Program-made: the position numbers and the translations under genes | Shown here: in pieces, positions 35,362 to 43,774 of the stretch | How positions within the stretch are numbered: the first letter of the stretch is position 1 | Layout: every line of letters starts with the position of its first letter | NCBI GenBank assembly: GCA_947448865.1 | Contig: CANFOW010000006.1 | Coordinates: 1-58,096 of the forward strand | DNA length: 58,096 nucleotides | Origin: Actinomycetota bacterium | Lineage (GTDB): Bacteria > Actinomycetota > Actinomycetes > S36-B12 > UBA5976 | Direction: 5' to 3' | The notes under the pieces: model-generated | The model's database searches: none | What the model saw: only the letters and a program-made list of their open reading frames with translations | Told to the model about the DNA's origin: nothing

Positions 35362-37572
35362 TTACGGTGTAGTTCCGCCATCGGTCGGCAATGGTGTTGG
35401 ACCAGGAGTTGGTGTCACTAAGGCATCTTTACAAGCTTGGAGCTCGGCGCCTTCTAGCCCAGCACATTTGCCGTTGTGAATTCCAAGCGGGTTACCGTAT
35501 CCGCCTGCATGCAGTCCGCTTAACGTTGTGAGGTTCCACGGCGTTGCTGGAGTTCCCGCGAGAGCGCCCTTCATTGCCTCACGCCACACCGGACCAGGCA
35601 TGAGCGAACCGAACACTTGCGAATAAAAAGTTCCGTTAATGACAAGGTTTTTCATTGGATACTGCTGTCCACCACGTGGGTCACCTACCCACACTGCGGC
35701 AGCCAGATCTGGGGTGTAACCAACAAACCACACAGCCGCTGAACTATCTGTCGTTCCAGTTTTACCTGCTGCTGCTCGACCAAGCGTCATCGCTTGTCCG
35801 GTACGTCCAGGAATTGGTCCGTCAATAACACCAGCGAGTACTGCAGTGACACTGTCGGCGACCTGCAAATCAATTGTGCGAGTGCAGTTACCTAGCGGGA
35901 CTTGAATTGCTTTTCCAAAACGATCCGTGATGCTAGAAATTGCGATGGGGTCGCAGTGAATTCCGTGAGCAGAAAATGTTGCCATGGCGTTTGCCATGTC
36001 AAGTGTTGTGACATCAAAACAACCGAGTGTGAAACATGGGTACGACTTGAGATCCTCACCATTGCCTTGCTTCACGCCGGCGGCTTTTGCCATTTCTGCA
36101 GGGCCGCATAGGCCAATTTTTTCTTCAAGCCCCACAAAGTAGGTGTTAACTGAATATGCAGCGCCACTCAGCATGTTGAATGAACCGGAATGAGTTGAGT
36201 TCTTCACGTCATAAGGCGCGATAGGTGCACCACCTTGACACTCAACAAAGTTCTTAAAAGTTTTCTTTGCTGGCGCAGCCAAGACCTTAAAAGGATCCCA
36301 ACCCTGCTTGAATGCCGCAGCCATAGTGAATGCCTTAAAGGTTGATCCAGCTTGGAAGCCAACGGTCCCGTTATGTGCAACCGGGACGTTGTAATTGACA
36401 GCAGTTTTTCCTGCTCCGCTTCGACCCCATGCTCGGTTTTGCGCCATGGCAACAATTTCGCCAGTACCTGGGCGCATCATCGTAATTCCGACGGCTTTCT
36501 GACTGGGATCAGTTGGAGGAATGCGATCATTAGCGGCTTTTTGGGCTGCGCGTTGTGCCTTCAAATCGAGTGTTGTCTTGATTGTGAGTCCACCGACATC
36601 GAGCAGACGTGCACGAGCTTCAGGCGTGTCGCCAAAAATTGGATCATCATGCAAAACAGTAAGTACGTAGTCGCAGAAAAATGGAGCAATAGAAGTGGTG
36701 CATCCATTGGGCAATTCCGAGACTTTCAGACTGACCTGCATCGTTTCAAGCTTTGCTTGCTCGGCAACTGCTTGCGTGATGTATCCCGCGCGAGCCATTG
36801 CATTGAGCACCTCGTTGCGGCGCTTGGTGGCCGCATCGGGAAAACGAGTTGGGTCATACCGTGACGGGTTTTGAACCAAACCAGCCAGCGTTGCTGCTTG
36901 CGCGAGCGTCAACTGGTTTGCGTGTACTGAAAAATAGCGCCGCGATGCAATCTCAACGCCATACGAGCCTGCACCAAAGTATGCAATGTTGAGGTAACCC
37001 TCGAGAATCTGTTTCTTGCTGAGTTTGTTTTCTAGCCCAATTGCATATCGCGCTTCACGAATTTTTCGTCCAAGAGAAACAGCAGTCGCTGCTTTTTGCT
37101 GTTCGGGAGTCTGAGCGGCCGTGAGCAAAATCTGCTTGACGAATTGTTGCGTGATGGTCGATCCACCTTGGACTTGTGAACCAGTCGAGGTAGAAACAGT
37201 GGCACGTAGAGTGCCACGGATGTCGATTCCCGAGTGTTGTAAGAATCGTTGATCTTCAATAGCAATAATCGCTTGCTGCATTATGGGAGAAATCTGATCC
37301 AGCGGCACTGCAATTCGGTTCTGTGCATACAGCACTGCAATTTGTTCACCATGAATATCTGTGATGACGTTTTGCTGCGGCAAAGGAACCTGTGTGAGGT
37401 CAGCTGGCAAGTTCTGGAAACCTAGAACGGTGTTACGGGTGAGTAACCCAACGGTACCGACAACAGGCAGCGCGACTAAAGATGCGACAACTCCGGCAAC
37501 CGTGATGAAAAAAGCCATCCGCGACAGCAACTCAAAGCGACTTAGGGCTCGCTCCCCCGATTGATTAGGCAT
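35362..37572 (-). CDS. Bifunctional class A penicillin-binding protein
   Basis: Peptidoglycan synthase of 736 aa with one N-terminal membrane helix (about 20-45). The GT51 glycosyltransferase domain has EDQRFLQHSGIDIRG and QGGSTITQQFVKQ, and the transpeptidase domain has SxxK (GSTFK), SxN (YSVNTYF) and KTG (AGKTGTT). All catalytic motifs are intact. No PASTA repeat is seen; the tail is short and Pro/Thr-rich. The track start is a TTG at 37617; the ATG at 37572 gives the usual short cytoplasmic N-terminus. It is divergent from whiB, the same pairing as ponA2-whiB4 in M. tuberculosis. Confidence 0.95.
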   Translation of the reverse strand: MPNQSGERALSRFELLSRMAFFITVAGVVASLVALPVVGTVGLLTRNTVLGFQNLPADLTQVPLPQQNVITDIHGEQIAVLYAQNRIAVPLDQISPIMQQAIIAIEDQRFLQHSGIDIRGTLRATVSTSTGSQVQGGSTITQQFVKQILLTAAQTPEQQKAATAVSLGRKIREARYAIGLENKLSKKQILEGYLNIAYFGAGSYGVEIASRRYFSVHANQLTLAQAATLAGLVQNPSRYDPTRFPDAATKRRNEVLNAMARAGYITQAVAEQAKLETMQVSLKVSELPNGCTTSIAPFFCDYVLTVLHDDPIFGDTPEARARLLDVGGLTIKTTLDLKAQRAAQKAANDRIPPTDPSQKAVGITMMRPGTGEIVAMAQNRAWGRSGAGKTAVNYNVPVAHNGTVGFQAGSTFKAFTMAAAFKQGWDPFKVLAAPAKKTFKNFVECQGGAPIAPYDVKNSTHSGSFNMLSGAAYSVNTYFVGLEEKIGLCGPAEMAKAAGVKQGNGEDLKSYPCFTLGCFDVTTLDMANAMATFSAHGIHCDPIAISSITDRFGKAIQVPLGNCTRTIDLQVADSVTAVLAGVIDGPIPGRTGQAMTLGRAAAGKTGTTDSSAAVWFVGYTPDLAAAVWVGDPRGGQQYPMKNLVINGTFYSQVFGSLMPGPVWREAMKGALAGTPATPWNLTTLSGLHAGGYGNPLGIHNGKCAGLEGAELQACKDALVTPTPGPTPLPTDGGTTP

Positions 37573-37647
37573 AGGTCTATATCGTAATCGGGTAGAAGGT
37601 AATCTCTCGCATCGCAATCTGCAACCAAAATGTCACCTAAAAAGGTA

Positions 37648-37676
37648 TTGACATCAGTCACTTGAGCGTCAATAGT
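37648..37676 (+). promoter_or_regulatory. Putative whiB promoter
   Basis: TTGACA (37648-37653), a 17-bp spacer and AATAGT (37671-37676) form a sigma-70-type promoter with a perfect -35. It lies about 50 bp upstream of the whiB GTG. The -35 is part of a spaced inverted repeat TTGAC ... GTCAA. Confidence 0.45.
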
Positions 37677-37726
37677 GGAGCCAACGCATTCATGCAGAAC
37701 AAGTCCAGGTATGAGGGGATTTTGAA

Positions 37727-38041
37727 GTGACGCAAGTATGGGATTCCGAATGGAGCCGCAACGCAGCCTGTAAGAACACCGATCCAGACCAGTTGTTTGT
37801 TCAAGGCGCAGCCCAAAATCGAGTGAAAATTATTTGCGCCGGTTGCTCAGTGCGAACCGAATGCCTCGCAGATGCACTTGATAACCACATTGAATTCGGG
37901 GTTTGGGGCGGAATGACGGAACGTGAACGTCGTGCGTTACTTCGCCGTAGGTCGAATGTCACCTCATGGCGCGAGCTTTTAATGTCTGCTCGCCAAGATT
38001 ATGACCGCCTAGACCCAGTTGCTTTTGTCAGCGGCCGATAG
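37727..38041 (+). CDS. WhiB-family Fe-S transcriptional regulator (WhiB4/WblA type)
   Basis: Protein of 104 aa with the four 4Fe-4S ligands at C15, C37, C40 and C46 (C-x21-C-x2-C-x5-C). These are followed by the turn FGVWGGMTERERRALLRRR typical of WhiB proteins. The family is confined to actinobacteria and their phages and acts in redox sensing and in development. Location beside the class A PBP and upstream of DUF4177-ridA-crp-nth matches whiB4 in Mycobacterium and wblA in Streptomyces. The start is GTG at 37727. Confidence 0.92.
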   Translation: MTQVWDSEWSRNAACKNTDPDQLFVQGAAQNRVKIICAGCSVRTECLADALDNHIEFGVWGGMTERERRALLRRRSNVTSWRELLMSARQDYDRLDPVAFVSGR

Positions 38042-38087
38042 CTACCGCGCCTGATATTCCTAGGCGTCGGTGTCGTAGAGTCCAATT

Positions 38088-38243
38088 ATGACCAAGTGGG
38101 AATATCTAACAGCGCCGTTATTGGTGCACAACACCAAAGCCATTCTCGATAATTTCGGTGAAGATGGTTGGGAACTTGTAGCAATAGTGCCTGGATTGAA
38201 CCCAGAGAACCTCGTCGCTTATTTCAAGCGCCCAAAGAATTAG
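38088..38243 (+). CDS. DUF4177 small protein
   Basis: Protein of 51 aa absent from the ORF track. It begins MTKWEYLTAPLLVH and has the DUF4177 core ILDNFGEDGWELVAIVPG, ending LVAYFKRPKN. It matches the small Rv3678A-type gene found next to ridA in mycobacteria. Function is unknown. The stop is 13 nt before the ridA ATG, so co-transcription is likely. Confidence 0.85.
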   Translation: MTKWEYLTAPLLVHNTKAILDNFGEDGWELVAIVPGLNPENLVAYFKRPKN

Positions 38244-38256
38244 TAGGCATCACAAC

Positions 38257-38721
38257 ATGAGCACTGTCGAAGCACGCCTGTCCGAACAAGGACTATCTGT
38301 TCCAGAAGTAGCAGCACCCGTTGCTGCATACATTCCGGCCGTTCGCACTGGAAACCTCATTTTTACATCTGGCCAACTTCCAATGTCGCAGGGCGAACTC
38401 CTTGCAACTGGAATTGTCGGAGCTGGAGTAGATGAAGATACTGCCGCCAAATGTGCAACTCAGTGTGCACTAAATGCAATTGCTGCTGTGAAGTCAGTTA
38501 TTGGAGACCTGGACAAAGTTGTTCGGGTTGTCAAAGTTGTAGGTTTTGTTGCCAGCGATCCATCGTTCACAAACCAACCTGTAGTCATTAACGCAGCCAG
38601 CGCGATTTTTGCACAAGCTTTTGGTGACGCGGGCGTTCACGCACGTTCTGCAGTTGGAGTTCCATCACTTCCGCGCAACGCGCCAGTGGAATTAGAAATT
38701 ATCGTTGAGGTACGCGACTAA
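38257..38721 (+). CDS. ridA: RidA-family enamine/imine deaminase
   Basis: YjgF/RidA-type protein of 154 aa. Family members hydrolyse reactive enamine/imine intermediates released by PLP enzymes. Conserved elements are GNLIFTSGQLPM, the central helix with ALNAIAAVKSVIGDLDKVVRVVKV, and RSAVGVPSLPRNAPVELE, which contains the active-site Arg region. The arrangement with crp and nth downstream is standard for actinobacteria. A hairpin CGGTTTTG/CAAGACCG (38722-38745) follows the stop directly. Confidence 0.9.
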   Translation: MSTVEARLSEQGLSVPEVAAPVAAYIPAVRTGNLIFTSGQLPMSQGELLATGIVGAGVDEDTAAKCATQCALNAIAAVKSVIGDLDKVVRVVKVVGFVASDPSFTNQPVVINAASAIFAQAFGDAGVHARSAVGVPSLPRNAPVELEIIVEVRD

Positions 38722-38745
38722 CGGTTTTGTCGTAACACAAGACCG
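38722..38745 (+). terminator. Hairpin directly after ridA (weak terminator candidate)
   Basis: CGGTTTTG pairs with CAAGACCG (8 bp, one G-U) around an 8-nt loop, immediately downstream of the ridA stop. No U-run follows, so it may instead protect the 3' end or be incidental. Confidence 0.3.
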
Positions 38746-38820
38746 AAGAGTATATTGAGAGAAAACATCTCGAAGTTTTTATCTAACGTAATAAAACTGA
38801 CGTAACAAAGGAGTTGCAGC

Positions 38821-39495
38821 ATGGATCATAATTTGCGAAGCACCCCTTTGTTCTCTCGTCTTGATGATCACGCTGCAATGTCACTTGAGCGTTCAATGGT
38901 TCCGCAAACTTTGAAAAAAGGTAAACACCTTTTTCAAGAAGGTGAATCCGGTGATCGCCTTTACATTGTGATGAGCGGGAAAATTAAGTTAACGCACGCC
39001 TCCGGTGACGGTCGTGAGTCGTTACTGATGGTGCTTGGCCCAGGCGACATGTTTGGCGAGTTGTCACTTTTTGACCCAGGCCCGCGCACGTCAACTGCTG
39101 TTGCCGTAACTGACTCGGAAGTACTCGGACTGGGTAACAATGATTTGCGCCCATGGCTCACTGGACATCCCGAAGTAGGACAGTCTTTGCTTCAAGCGCT
39201 GGCTCATAGACTTCGTCGCACAAACGAGATTATGTCGGATTTGGTTTTTGCTGATGTGCCTGGCCGAGTAGCAAAAGCACTTATCGAACTCGGTGAAAAA
39301 TTTGGCACTCGCACGGCTACGGGGTTACTCGTCCACCATGACCTCACTCAAGAAGAGCTAGCACAACTTGTTGGTGCATCTCGAGAAACTGTAAACAAAG
39401 CGTTGGCTGATTTTGCAAGCCGCGGCTGGATTCGGCTGGAAACTCGCTCGGTTGAGATTTTTGATCAAGAACGACTGGCTAAGCGGGCTAAGTAA
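38821..39495 (+). CDS. crp: Crp/Fnr-family cAMP-responsive regulator (Crp/GlxR type)
   Basis: Regulator of 224 aa with an N-terminal cyclic-nucleotide-binding domain (about 10-125) containing the phosphate-binding cassette GELSLFDPGPRTSTA. A long dimerisation helix follows, then a C-terminal winged HTH with LTQEELAQLVGASRETVNKALADF. The Arg and Thr/Ser of the cassette are present, so cAMP binding is plausible. It is the orthologue-position equivalent of Rv3676/GlxR, a global carbon regulator. acs, a common Crp/GlxR target, is 5 kb downstream. The ATG has AAAGGAG upstream. Confidence 0.93.
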   Translation: MDHNLRSTPLFSRLDDHAAMSLERSMVPQTLKKGKHLFQEGESGDRLYIVMSGKIKLTHASGDGRESLLMVLGPGDMFGELSLFDPGPRTSTAVAVTDSEVLGLGNNDLRPWLTGHPEVGQSLLQALAHRLRRTNEIMSDLVFADVPGRVAKALIELGEKFGTRTATGLLVHHDLTQEELAQLVGASRETVNKALADFASRGWIRLETRSVEIFDQERLAKRAK

Positions 39496-39514
39496 TCGCC
39501 TTTAGGCTTATGGT

Positions 39515-40216
39515 GTGCCAGCAACGGAGCTCCCAGCCGATTTGAAAAAACGCGCTGCGGCAATCAATCGGATTCTTGGTAAAACCTTTCCGGACGCACG
39601 TTGTGAACTCGAATACGAAAACCCACTGCAATTACTCGTAGCTACTGTTTTATCTGCGCAATGTACTGATAAACGAGTCAACATGGTGACACCAGTTTTG
39701 TTTAAGCGTTTTCCTTCGGCAAGCGATTTAGCGTCTGCAAATCGAGTCGACATTGAAGACATCATCAAGACAACTGGTTTCTTCCGAAATAAAGCTCAAT
39801 CCATACAAGGACTCGCGGCAGCCTTAATCGAAAAATACGACGGACAAGTGCCTAGCACAATAGAGCAACTTGTGGAATTGCCAGGCGTAGGGCGAAAAAC
39901 CGCAAATGTTGTGTTGGGAAATGCATTTGGCGTACCAGGGATAACCGTTGACACGCATGTCGGACGAATAGCGAGGCGTCTTGGCTGGACGCAAAATTCT
40001 GACCCAGTCAAAGTGGAATTTGATTTGATGGAAATATTTAAGCCACAAGATTGGACGTTGCTGAACCATCGACTAATTTTTCTTGGGCGAAGAATGTGCC
40101 ACTCACGTAAACCAGCATGCGGTGCTTGTCCGTTAGCAAAACTGTGCCCATCTTTTGGAGAGGGCCCTGTTGACGTTGTCGAGGCGACGAAGTTATTGAA
40201 ACTCGAGGGTTGGTAA
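39515..40216 (+). CDS. nth: Endonuclease III
   Basis: Base-excision DNA glycosylase/AP lyase of 233 aa that removes oxidised pyrimidines. It has the helix-hairpin-helix LPGVGRKTANVVLG with the catalytic Lys nearby (LSAQCTDKRVN), the catalytic Asp in VDTHVGRIARRLG, and the 4Fe-4S ligands in CHSRKPACGACPLAKLC (C-x6-C-x2-C-x5-C). The start is GTG. The stop codon abuts the next ATG (TAAATG), indicating translational coupling. Confidence 0.96.
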   Translation: MPATELPADLKKRAAAINRILGKTFPDARCELEYENPLQLLVATVLSAQCTDKRVNMVTPVLFKRFPSASDLASANRVDIEDIIKTTGFFRNKAQSIQGLAAALIEKYDGQVPSTIEQLVELPGVGRKTANVVLGNAFGVPGITVDTHVGRIARRLGWTQNSDPVKVEFDLMEIFKPQDWTLLNHRLIFLGRRMCHSRKPACGACPLAKLCPSFGEGPVDVVEATKLLKLEGW

Positions 40217-40744
40217 ATGCGACGCGTAGTTTTTGCGATGTGCGTCGCTTTGATGTGTGCATGTGCACCACAAAGTACACCTGTCGATTCTGCAGGCTCA
40301 CCTGTTGTTTCTGGACAACCATCACTTGCAACAAGCGATCTACCAACAGCTGAATTAGGCGAATGGAATGGCACGAAAGTAATTTCTACGCACGACATCA
40401 CAATGCCGCGAGTCATCAACTTTTGGGCATCGTGGTGCCAAGCTTGCACCGAGGAATTTCCACTGCTGGCGAATAAAGAGTTTGCTGGACAAGTGGTTGC
40501 AATAAATGTTAAGGACATTAGCCAAAGCAATAGCGGTCTTACTATTGCTACTAATCTGGTGAATCAAACCGATAATGCATTTCCTATCTACATTGATAAG
40601 AATGATTCACTCCTTACTTCTTTAGGTGTTTCTGGCCTGCCGCTAACAATTGCTGTGAACGCGCAACACCACATTGTTGATGTGGAATTCGGCCAGCTTA
40701 CTCACGAATCATTGGTAAGACTCATAACGGCAAGTGAGTCATGA
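40217..40744 (+). CDS. TlpA/ResA-like thioredoxin-fold lipoprotein
   Basis: Protein of 175 aa, probably exported. It has a signal sequence with a lipobox-like LMCAC (lipidated Cys16 likely, though position -3 is Met rather than Leu). The thioredoxin-like domain starts at about 50 and carries WCQAC (73-77) and the cis-Pro loop SGLPLTI. It probably reduces or isomerises thiols outside the membrane. Its place between nth and the CoA-type NUDIX gene matches Rv3673c. The start directly follows the nth stop, and the stop overlaps the NUDIX start by 4 bp. Confidence 0.87.
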   Translation: MRRVVFAMCVALMCACAPQSTPVDSAGSPVVSGQPSLATSDLPTAELGEWNGTKVISTHDITMPRVINFWASWCQACTEEFPLLANKEFAGQVVAINVKDISQSNSGLTIATNLVNQTDNAFPIYIDKNDSLLTSLGVSGLPLTIAVNAQHHIVDVEFGQLTHESLVRLITASES

Positions 40745-41388
40745 TGTTGCCTGAATGGTTCGCTCCGTTTGCATCTCGCGCTCAACATGTCACAGCTGAT
40801 GATCTCCATTGGCAGCCAGTCCCAAAGACCGAAGAAAAGCAAGCGGCTGTGCTTGTTCTTTTCGGCCCACATGATTCGTTTGGGGAAATAGTCCTCATCG
40901 AACGTCCGGCACACATGAGATCCCACGCTGGCCAACCAGCATTTCCAGGTGGTCGGGTTGAACCAACTGACGCCAGTTTTACTGCAGCTGCGCTTCGCGA
41001 GGCACAGGAAGAAATTGGACTCGACATCAATTCGGTCACAGTAATCGCAGAATTACCCGAACTGTGGTTGCCACCTTCACGATTCAAAGTCACACCCGTT
41101 GTCGCTTGGTGGGATGAACCGCACGAACTTCGCATAGTTGATCCTGTTGAAGTTCAGGCGATACACCGCATTCCGATTACTGAATTCATAGATCCCACAC
41201 ATCGTGTGCGAGTTAAGACGCGCTCGGGATTTCTTGGCCCGGCATTCAATGTGCGCAACCTGCTGGTCTGGGGATTTACGGGTGGTGTCTTGTCACAACT
41301 TATTGACTTGGCGGGTTGGACACGTCCATGGGACGATTCGGTGGTTGTGGAAGTGCCACCGTCGCATTTAAGTCAGGTCCAAGAATGA
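40741..41388 (+). CDS. NUDIX hydrolase, CoA-pyrophosphatase type
   Basis: NUDIX protein of 215 aa. The CoA-type extended motif LIERPAHMRSHAGQPAFPGG is followed by the NUDIX box GGRVEPTDASFTAAALREAQEEIGL, with the catalytic REAQEE intact. Related enzymes (NudL/PCD1 type) cleave CoA or its derivatives. The ATGA overlaps with both the upstream tlpA-like gene and the downstream marP-like gene show a tightly coupled operon. Confidence 0.9.
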   Translation: MMLPEWFAPFASRAQHVTADDLHWQPVPKTEEKQAAVLVLFGPHDSFGEIVLIERPAHMRSHAGQPAFPGGRVEPTDASFTAAALREAQEEIGLDINSVTVIAELPELWLPPSRFKVTPVVAWWDEPHELRIVDPVEVQAIHRIPITEFIDPTHRVRVKTRSGFLGPAFNVRNLLVWGFTGGVLSQLIDLAGWTRPWDDSVVVEVPPSHLSQVQE

Positions 41389-42575
41389 CAGGGTCCATGC
41401 TCGACATTGCGCTTCTGTGCTTTTTTGTTTTTATAAGCGTCACTGGGTGGAGACGCGGACTCCTTGTGAGCGGACTGTCATTAGCAGGCGTAGTAACTGG
41501 TGCGTTTGTGGCGCGAGGGCTTCTCGCTGCCTATACCTCAGGAAACAAAACTCTCACAATGTGGAGCATTGCTGGTGAAGCCGTCGTAGCGCTCGGTGCT
41601 CTGGCCCTGGGAAGTGCATTTGGCGCATTTGTAGGTCGTCGGTTACGCGCCTACCTCAAGTGGAAAACTCTGCTCAAGATTGATTCGTTTGGTGGAGCAC
41701 TAACTTCGTTTGCAACGTGGTCTATCGTGACGTGGCTCATTACTTCGCTGCTTCTTGCAACCCCATCGTCTGCGATCACTTCTGCACTCGACAAATCTCG
41801 AGTGACTGCAGCTCTAGACACATACATGCCGCAACAAGTGCGCGATGGAATGGAGCGCATTAGAGGTTTTGTTTCTGATTCGCATCTACCCACGAATTTA
41901 ACTGGCGGCTTGCTATCTCCCCAAGTAGATGCTCCTGATTCATCTGTCATAAAGAGCAAAGGTGTGAAGAGTGCGCTTGACGGTGTTGTGCGAGTCGAAG
42001 GCATTGCTTCTTTGTGTAAAACACGATTAACAGGAACTGGCTTCGTTATTGATGGTGGCTTTGTCATCACTAATGCACACGTGGTTTCTGGCGTTGATCG
42101 TCCAGGTGTGCGGCTGCAAGGTAAAGGACGTTTGCATTCCGCAACGGTTATCTATTTCGATCCGAAAGTAGATATTGCCGTTCTGAAATTAAATGATGTT
42201 GTGGGACGCGGCCTATCGCTTACGACAAATCAGTCACGTGGGACAGATGTTGTAGTAGCTGGCTTTCCTGGTGGAGGAAAACTTTCGCTCATTCCGGCCC
42301 GCGTCAGAAGCGTCTCTCCATCAAAAGGGACTGACATTTACGGCAAAGGCATGATTATTCGAGAAATTTATGCGTTGCGCGCGGACATTAAACAAGGAGA
42401 CTCCGGAGCACCAATGCTCACAAGTGATGGACGAGTTGCAGGTATGGTTTTTGCATCTGCGGCCAATGATGCACTTACTGGTTACGCGCTGACAACACGC
42501 GAATTCGCAGATGCATTGAAGGCAATTGCTACTCACCAAAACGAGGTCTCGACTGGTAAGTGTTCCAATGTCTGA
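41385..42575 (+). CDS. marP: MarP-like membrane serine protease (CvpA domain + trypsin-like)
   Basis: Protein of 396 aa from the ATG at 41385, which overlaps the NUDIX stop (ATGA). The track start at 41316 is inside the upstream gene. An N-terminal CvpA-like region with four membrane helices (about 5-130) precedes an extracytoplasmic chymotrypsin-fold protease. The triad is H232 (TNAHVV), D263 (DPKVDIAVL) and S340 (QGDSGAP). Cys211 and Cys393 occupy positions matching the regulatory disulfide of M. tuberculosis MarP, which protects against acid and oxidative stress. The same role is inferred here. Confidence 0.92.
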   Translation: MTGSMLDIALLCFFVFISVTGWRRGLLVSGLSLAGVVTGAFVARGLLAAYTSGNKTLTMWSIAGEAVVALGALALGSAFGAFVGRRLRAYLKWKTLLKIDSFGGALTSFATWSIVTWLITSLLLATPSSAITSALDKSRVTAALDTYMPQQVRDGMERIRGFVSDSHLPTNLTGGLLSPQVDAPDSSVIKSKGVKSALDGVVRVEGIASLCKTRLTGTGFVIDGGFVITNAHVVSGVDRPGVRLQGKGRLHSATVIYFDPKVDIAVLKLNDVVGRGLSLTTNQSRGTDVVVAGFPGGGKLSLIPARVRSVSPSKGTDIYGKGMIIREIYALRADIKQGDSGAPMLTSDGRVAGMVFASAANDALTGYALTTREFADALKAIATHQNEVSTGKCSNV

Positions 42576-43707
42576 GCGTCCGGTTAGCCGCGTGTGGACT
42601 GAACCGCACCTCAGAGCGCGTAGTGAACAAGTGTTTAGTCAGTTGGCCGGCACCTCACCTGAACAGTTGCCGCGCGTCCTGAATGACCTACTTGCCTTTC
42701 ATCAATATGCACTCATTATTCGAGTGCTCGATGCAGTTGAAGTAGGCGCGACTAGCGACGCACTATCCCTGGAGAACAAAAAGCTTCAAAGCGCACTTCG
42801 TTCAATGGCAGTTCTGGGCAACGCCATAATAAATTTGAATTTGCAAGACATTCTCGATTTCGCCGATGTGGAGTTAATCAATAGCGAACTCGAATCCGCA
42901 CTTAGATCATTGTGTTGGCCAGACCAGTCGATCACACAAGACCGTGGCCCATTGCATGACTTAGTACCAACGTATCGATTGCTACTTGAAGTGATAGAAA
43001 TCCTGGTCGTACGTGGTGAAGTAGCGATGGCTTTGTCTGTACTGCACTTAATCGCAGAATACTTGCCGTTGTTGGCATGGCAATCAACGTTGGGCCATGC
43101 TGGAGATCCAACAATATTTTCCGCACAACTTCTGGCACCAACTACGCGTTGGAATGACGAAACCTGTCCATTGAATCGTCAAGAGCGACACGCATTCGCA
43201 GCTGTGTCCAAAGCACTCGAAAGTGATTCCAAGTGGGACACATACTTAAGAGACAGTCACTCGCGGGTAGCCAGTGCATTATTGGTCTGCGGTGGAGTGC
43301 CTGAACCAGCAACAGCGCACAGCGGACAAAGAATCTGTCGAAACCCGTGCTCGGTGATGACCGGCACTTCGGAACTGTCCTGGAAGACTGTACTTATCCG
43401 GCGATTCAAGGATTCCTCGATCATGTCGCTACGCCACGATGCACCAGTAGGACATTTCTTTTCGGTACCCAGCGAAACTGAGATTCTCTCAAAGTGGGAA
43501 ACGACCTGGGAAGGGTTGTTGTCTCACCGTGACGAAGCCCCACAATCACGTAATCCATTAGCCAAAGTGTCTAGAACGGGCGCTTTGCCAGGGTTATATG
43601 AATTTCTCGGACTCGTGGCAGACGTGACAGGGCCACTTGAGCCGTCAAACGTTTTAGGCATGGTGGCTGATCACATGCGTAACTTGACTGCACAAATCAA
43701 GGTCTAG
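42568..43707 (+). CDS. Hypothetical protein, soluble, in marP-acs interval
   Basis: I do not recognise this protein. It has 379 aa from the ATG at 42568, which overlaps the marP stop by 8 bp; the track start at 42526 lies deeper inside marP. It has no signal peptide or membrane helix and looks largely alpha-helical in the first half (for example LVPTYRLLLEVIEILVVRGEVAMALSVLHLIAEYLPLLAW). A short CRNPC motif occurs around residue 255. The overlap implies co-translation with MarP. Codon use looks like its neighbours. It could be a lineage-specific adaptor or a diverged enzyme. Confidence 0.75.
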   Translation: MSERPVSRVWTEPHLRARSEQVFSQLAGTSPEQLPRVLNDLLAFHQYALIIRVLDAVEVGATSDALSLENKKLQSALRSMAVLGNAIINLNLQDILDFADVELINSELESALRSLCWPDQSITQDRGPLHDLVPTYRLLLEVIEILVVRGEVAMALSVLHLIAEYLPLLAWQSTLGHAGDPTIFSAQLLAPTTRWNDETCPLNRQERHAFAAVSKALESDSKWDTYLRDSHSRVASALLVCGGVPEPATAHSGQRICRNPCSVMTGTSELSWKTVLIRRFKDSSIMSLRHDAPVGHFFSVPSETEILSKWETTWEGLLSHRDEAPQSRNPLAKVSRTGALPGLYEFLGLVADVTGPLEPSNVLGMVADHMRNLTAQIKV

Positions 43708-43774
43708 TTTTCCCAAGCAAAAGGCACTTCTGCTAGTAATTTTGGAACTACCTCACAGGCGAGACGGAGTTGCA

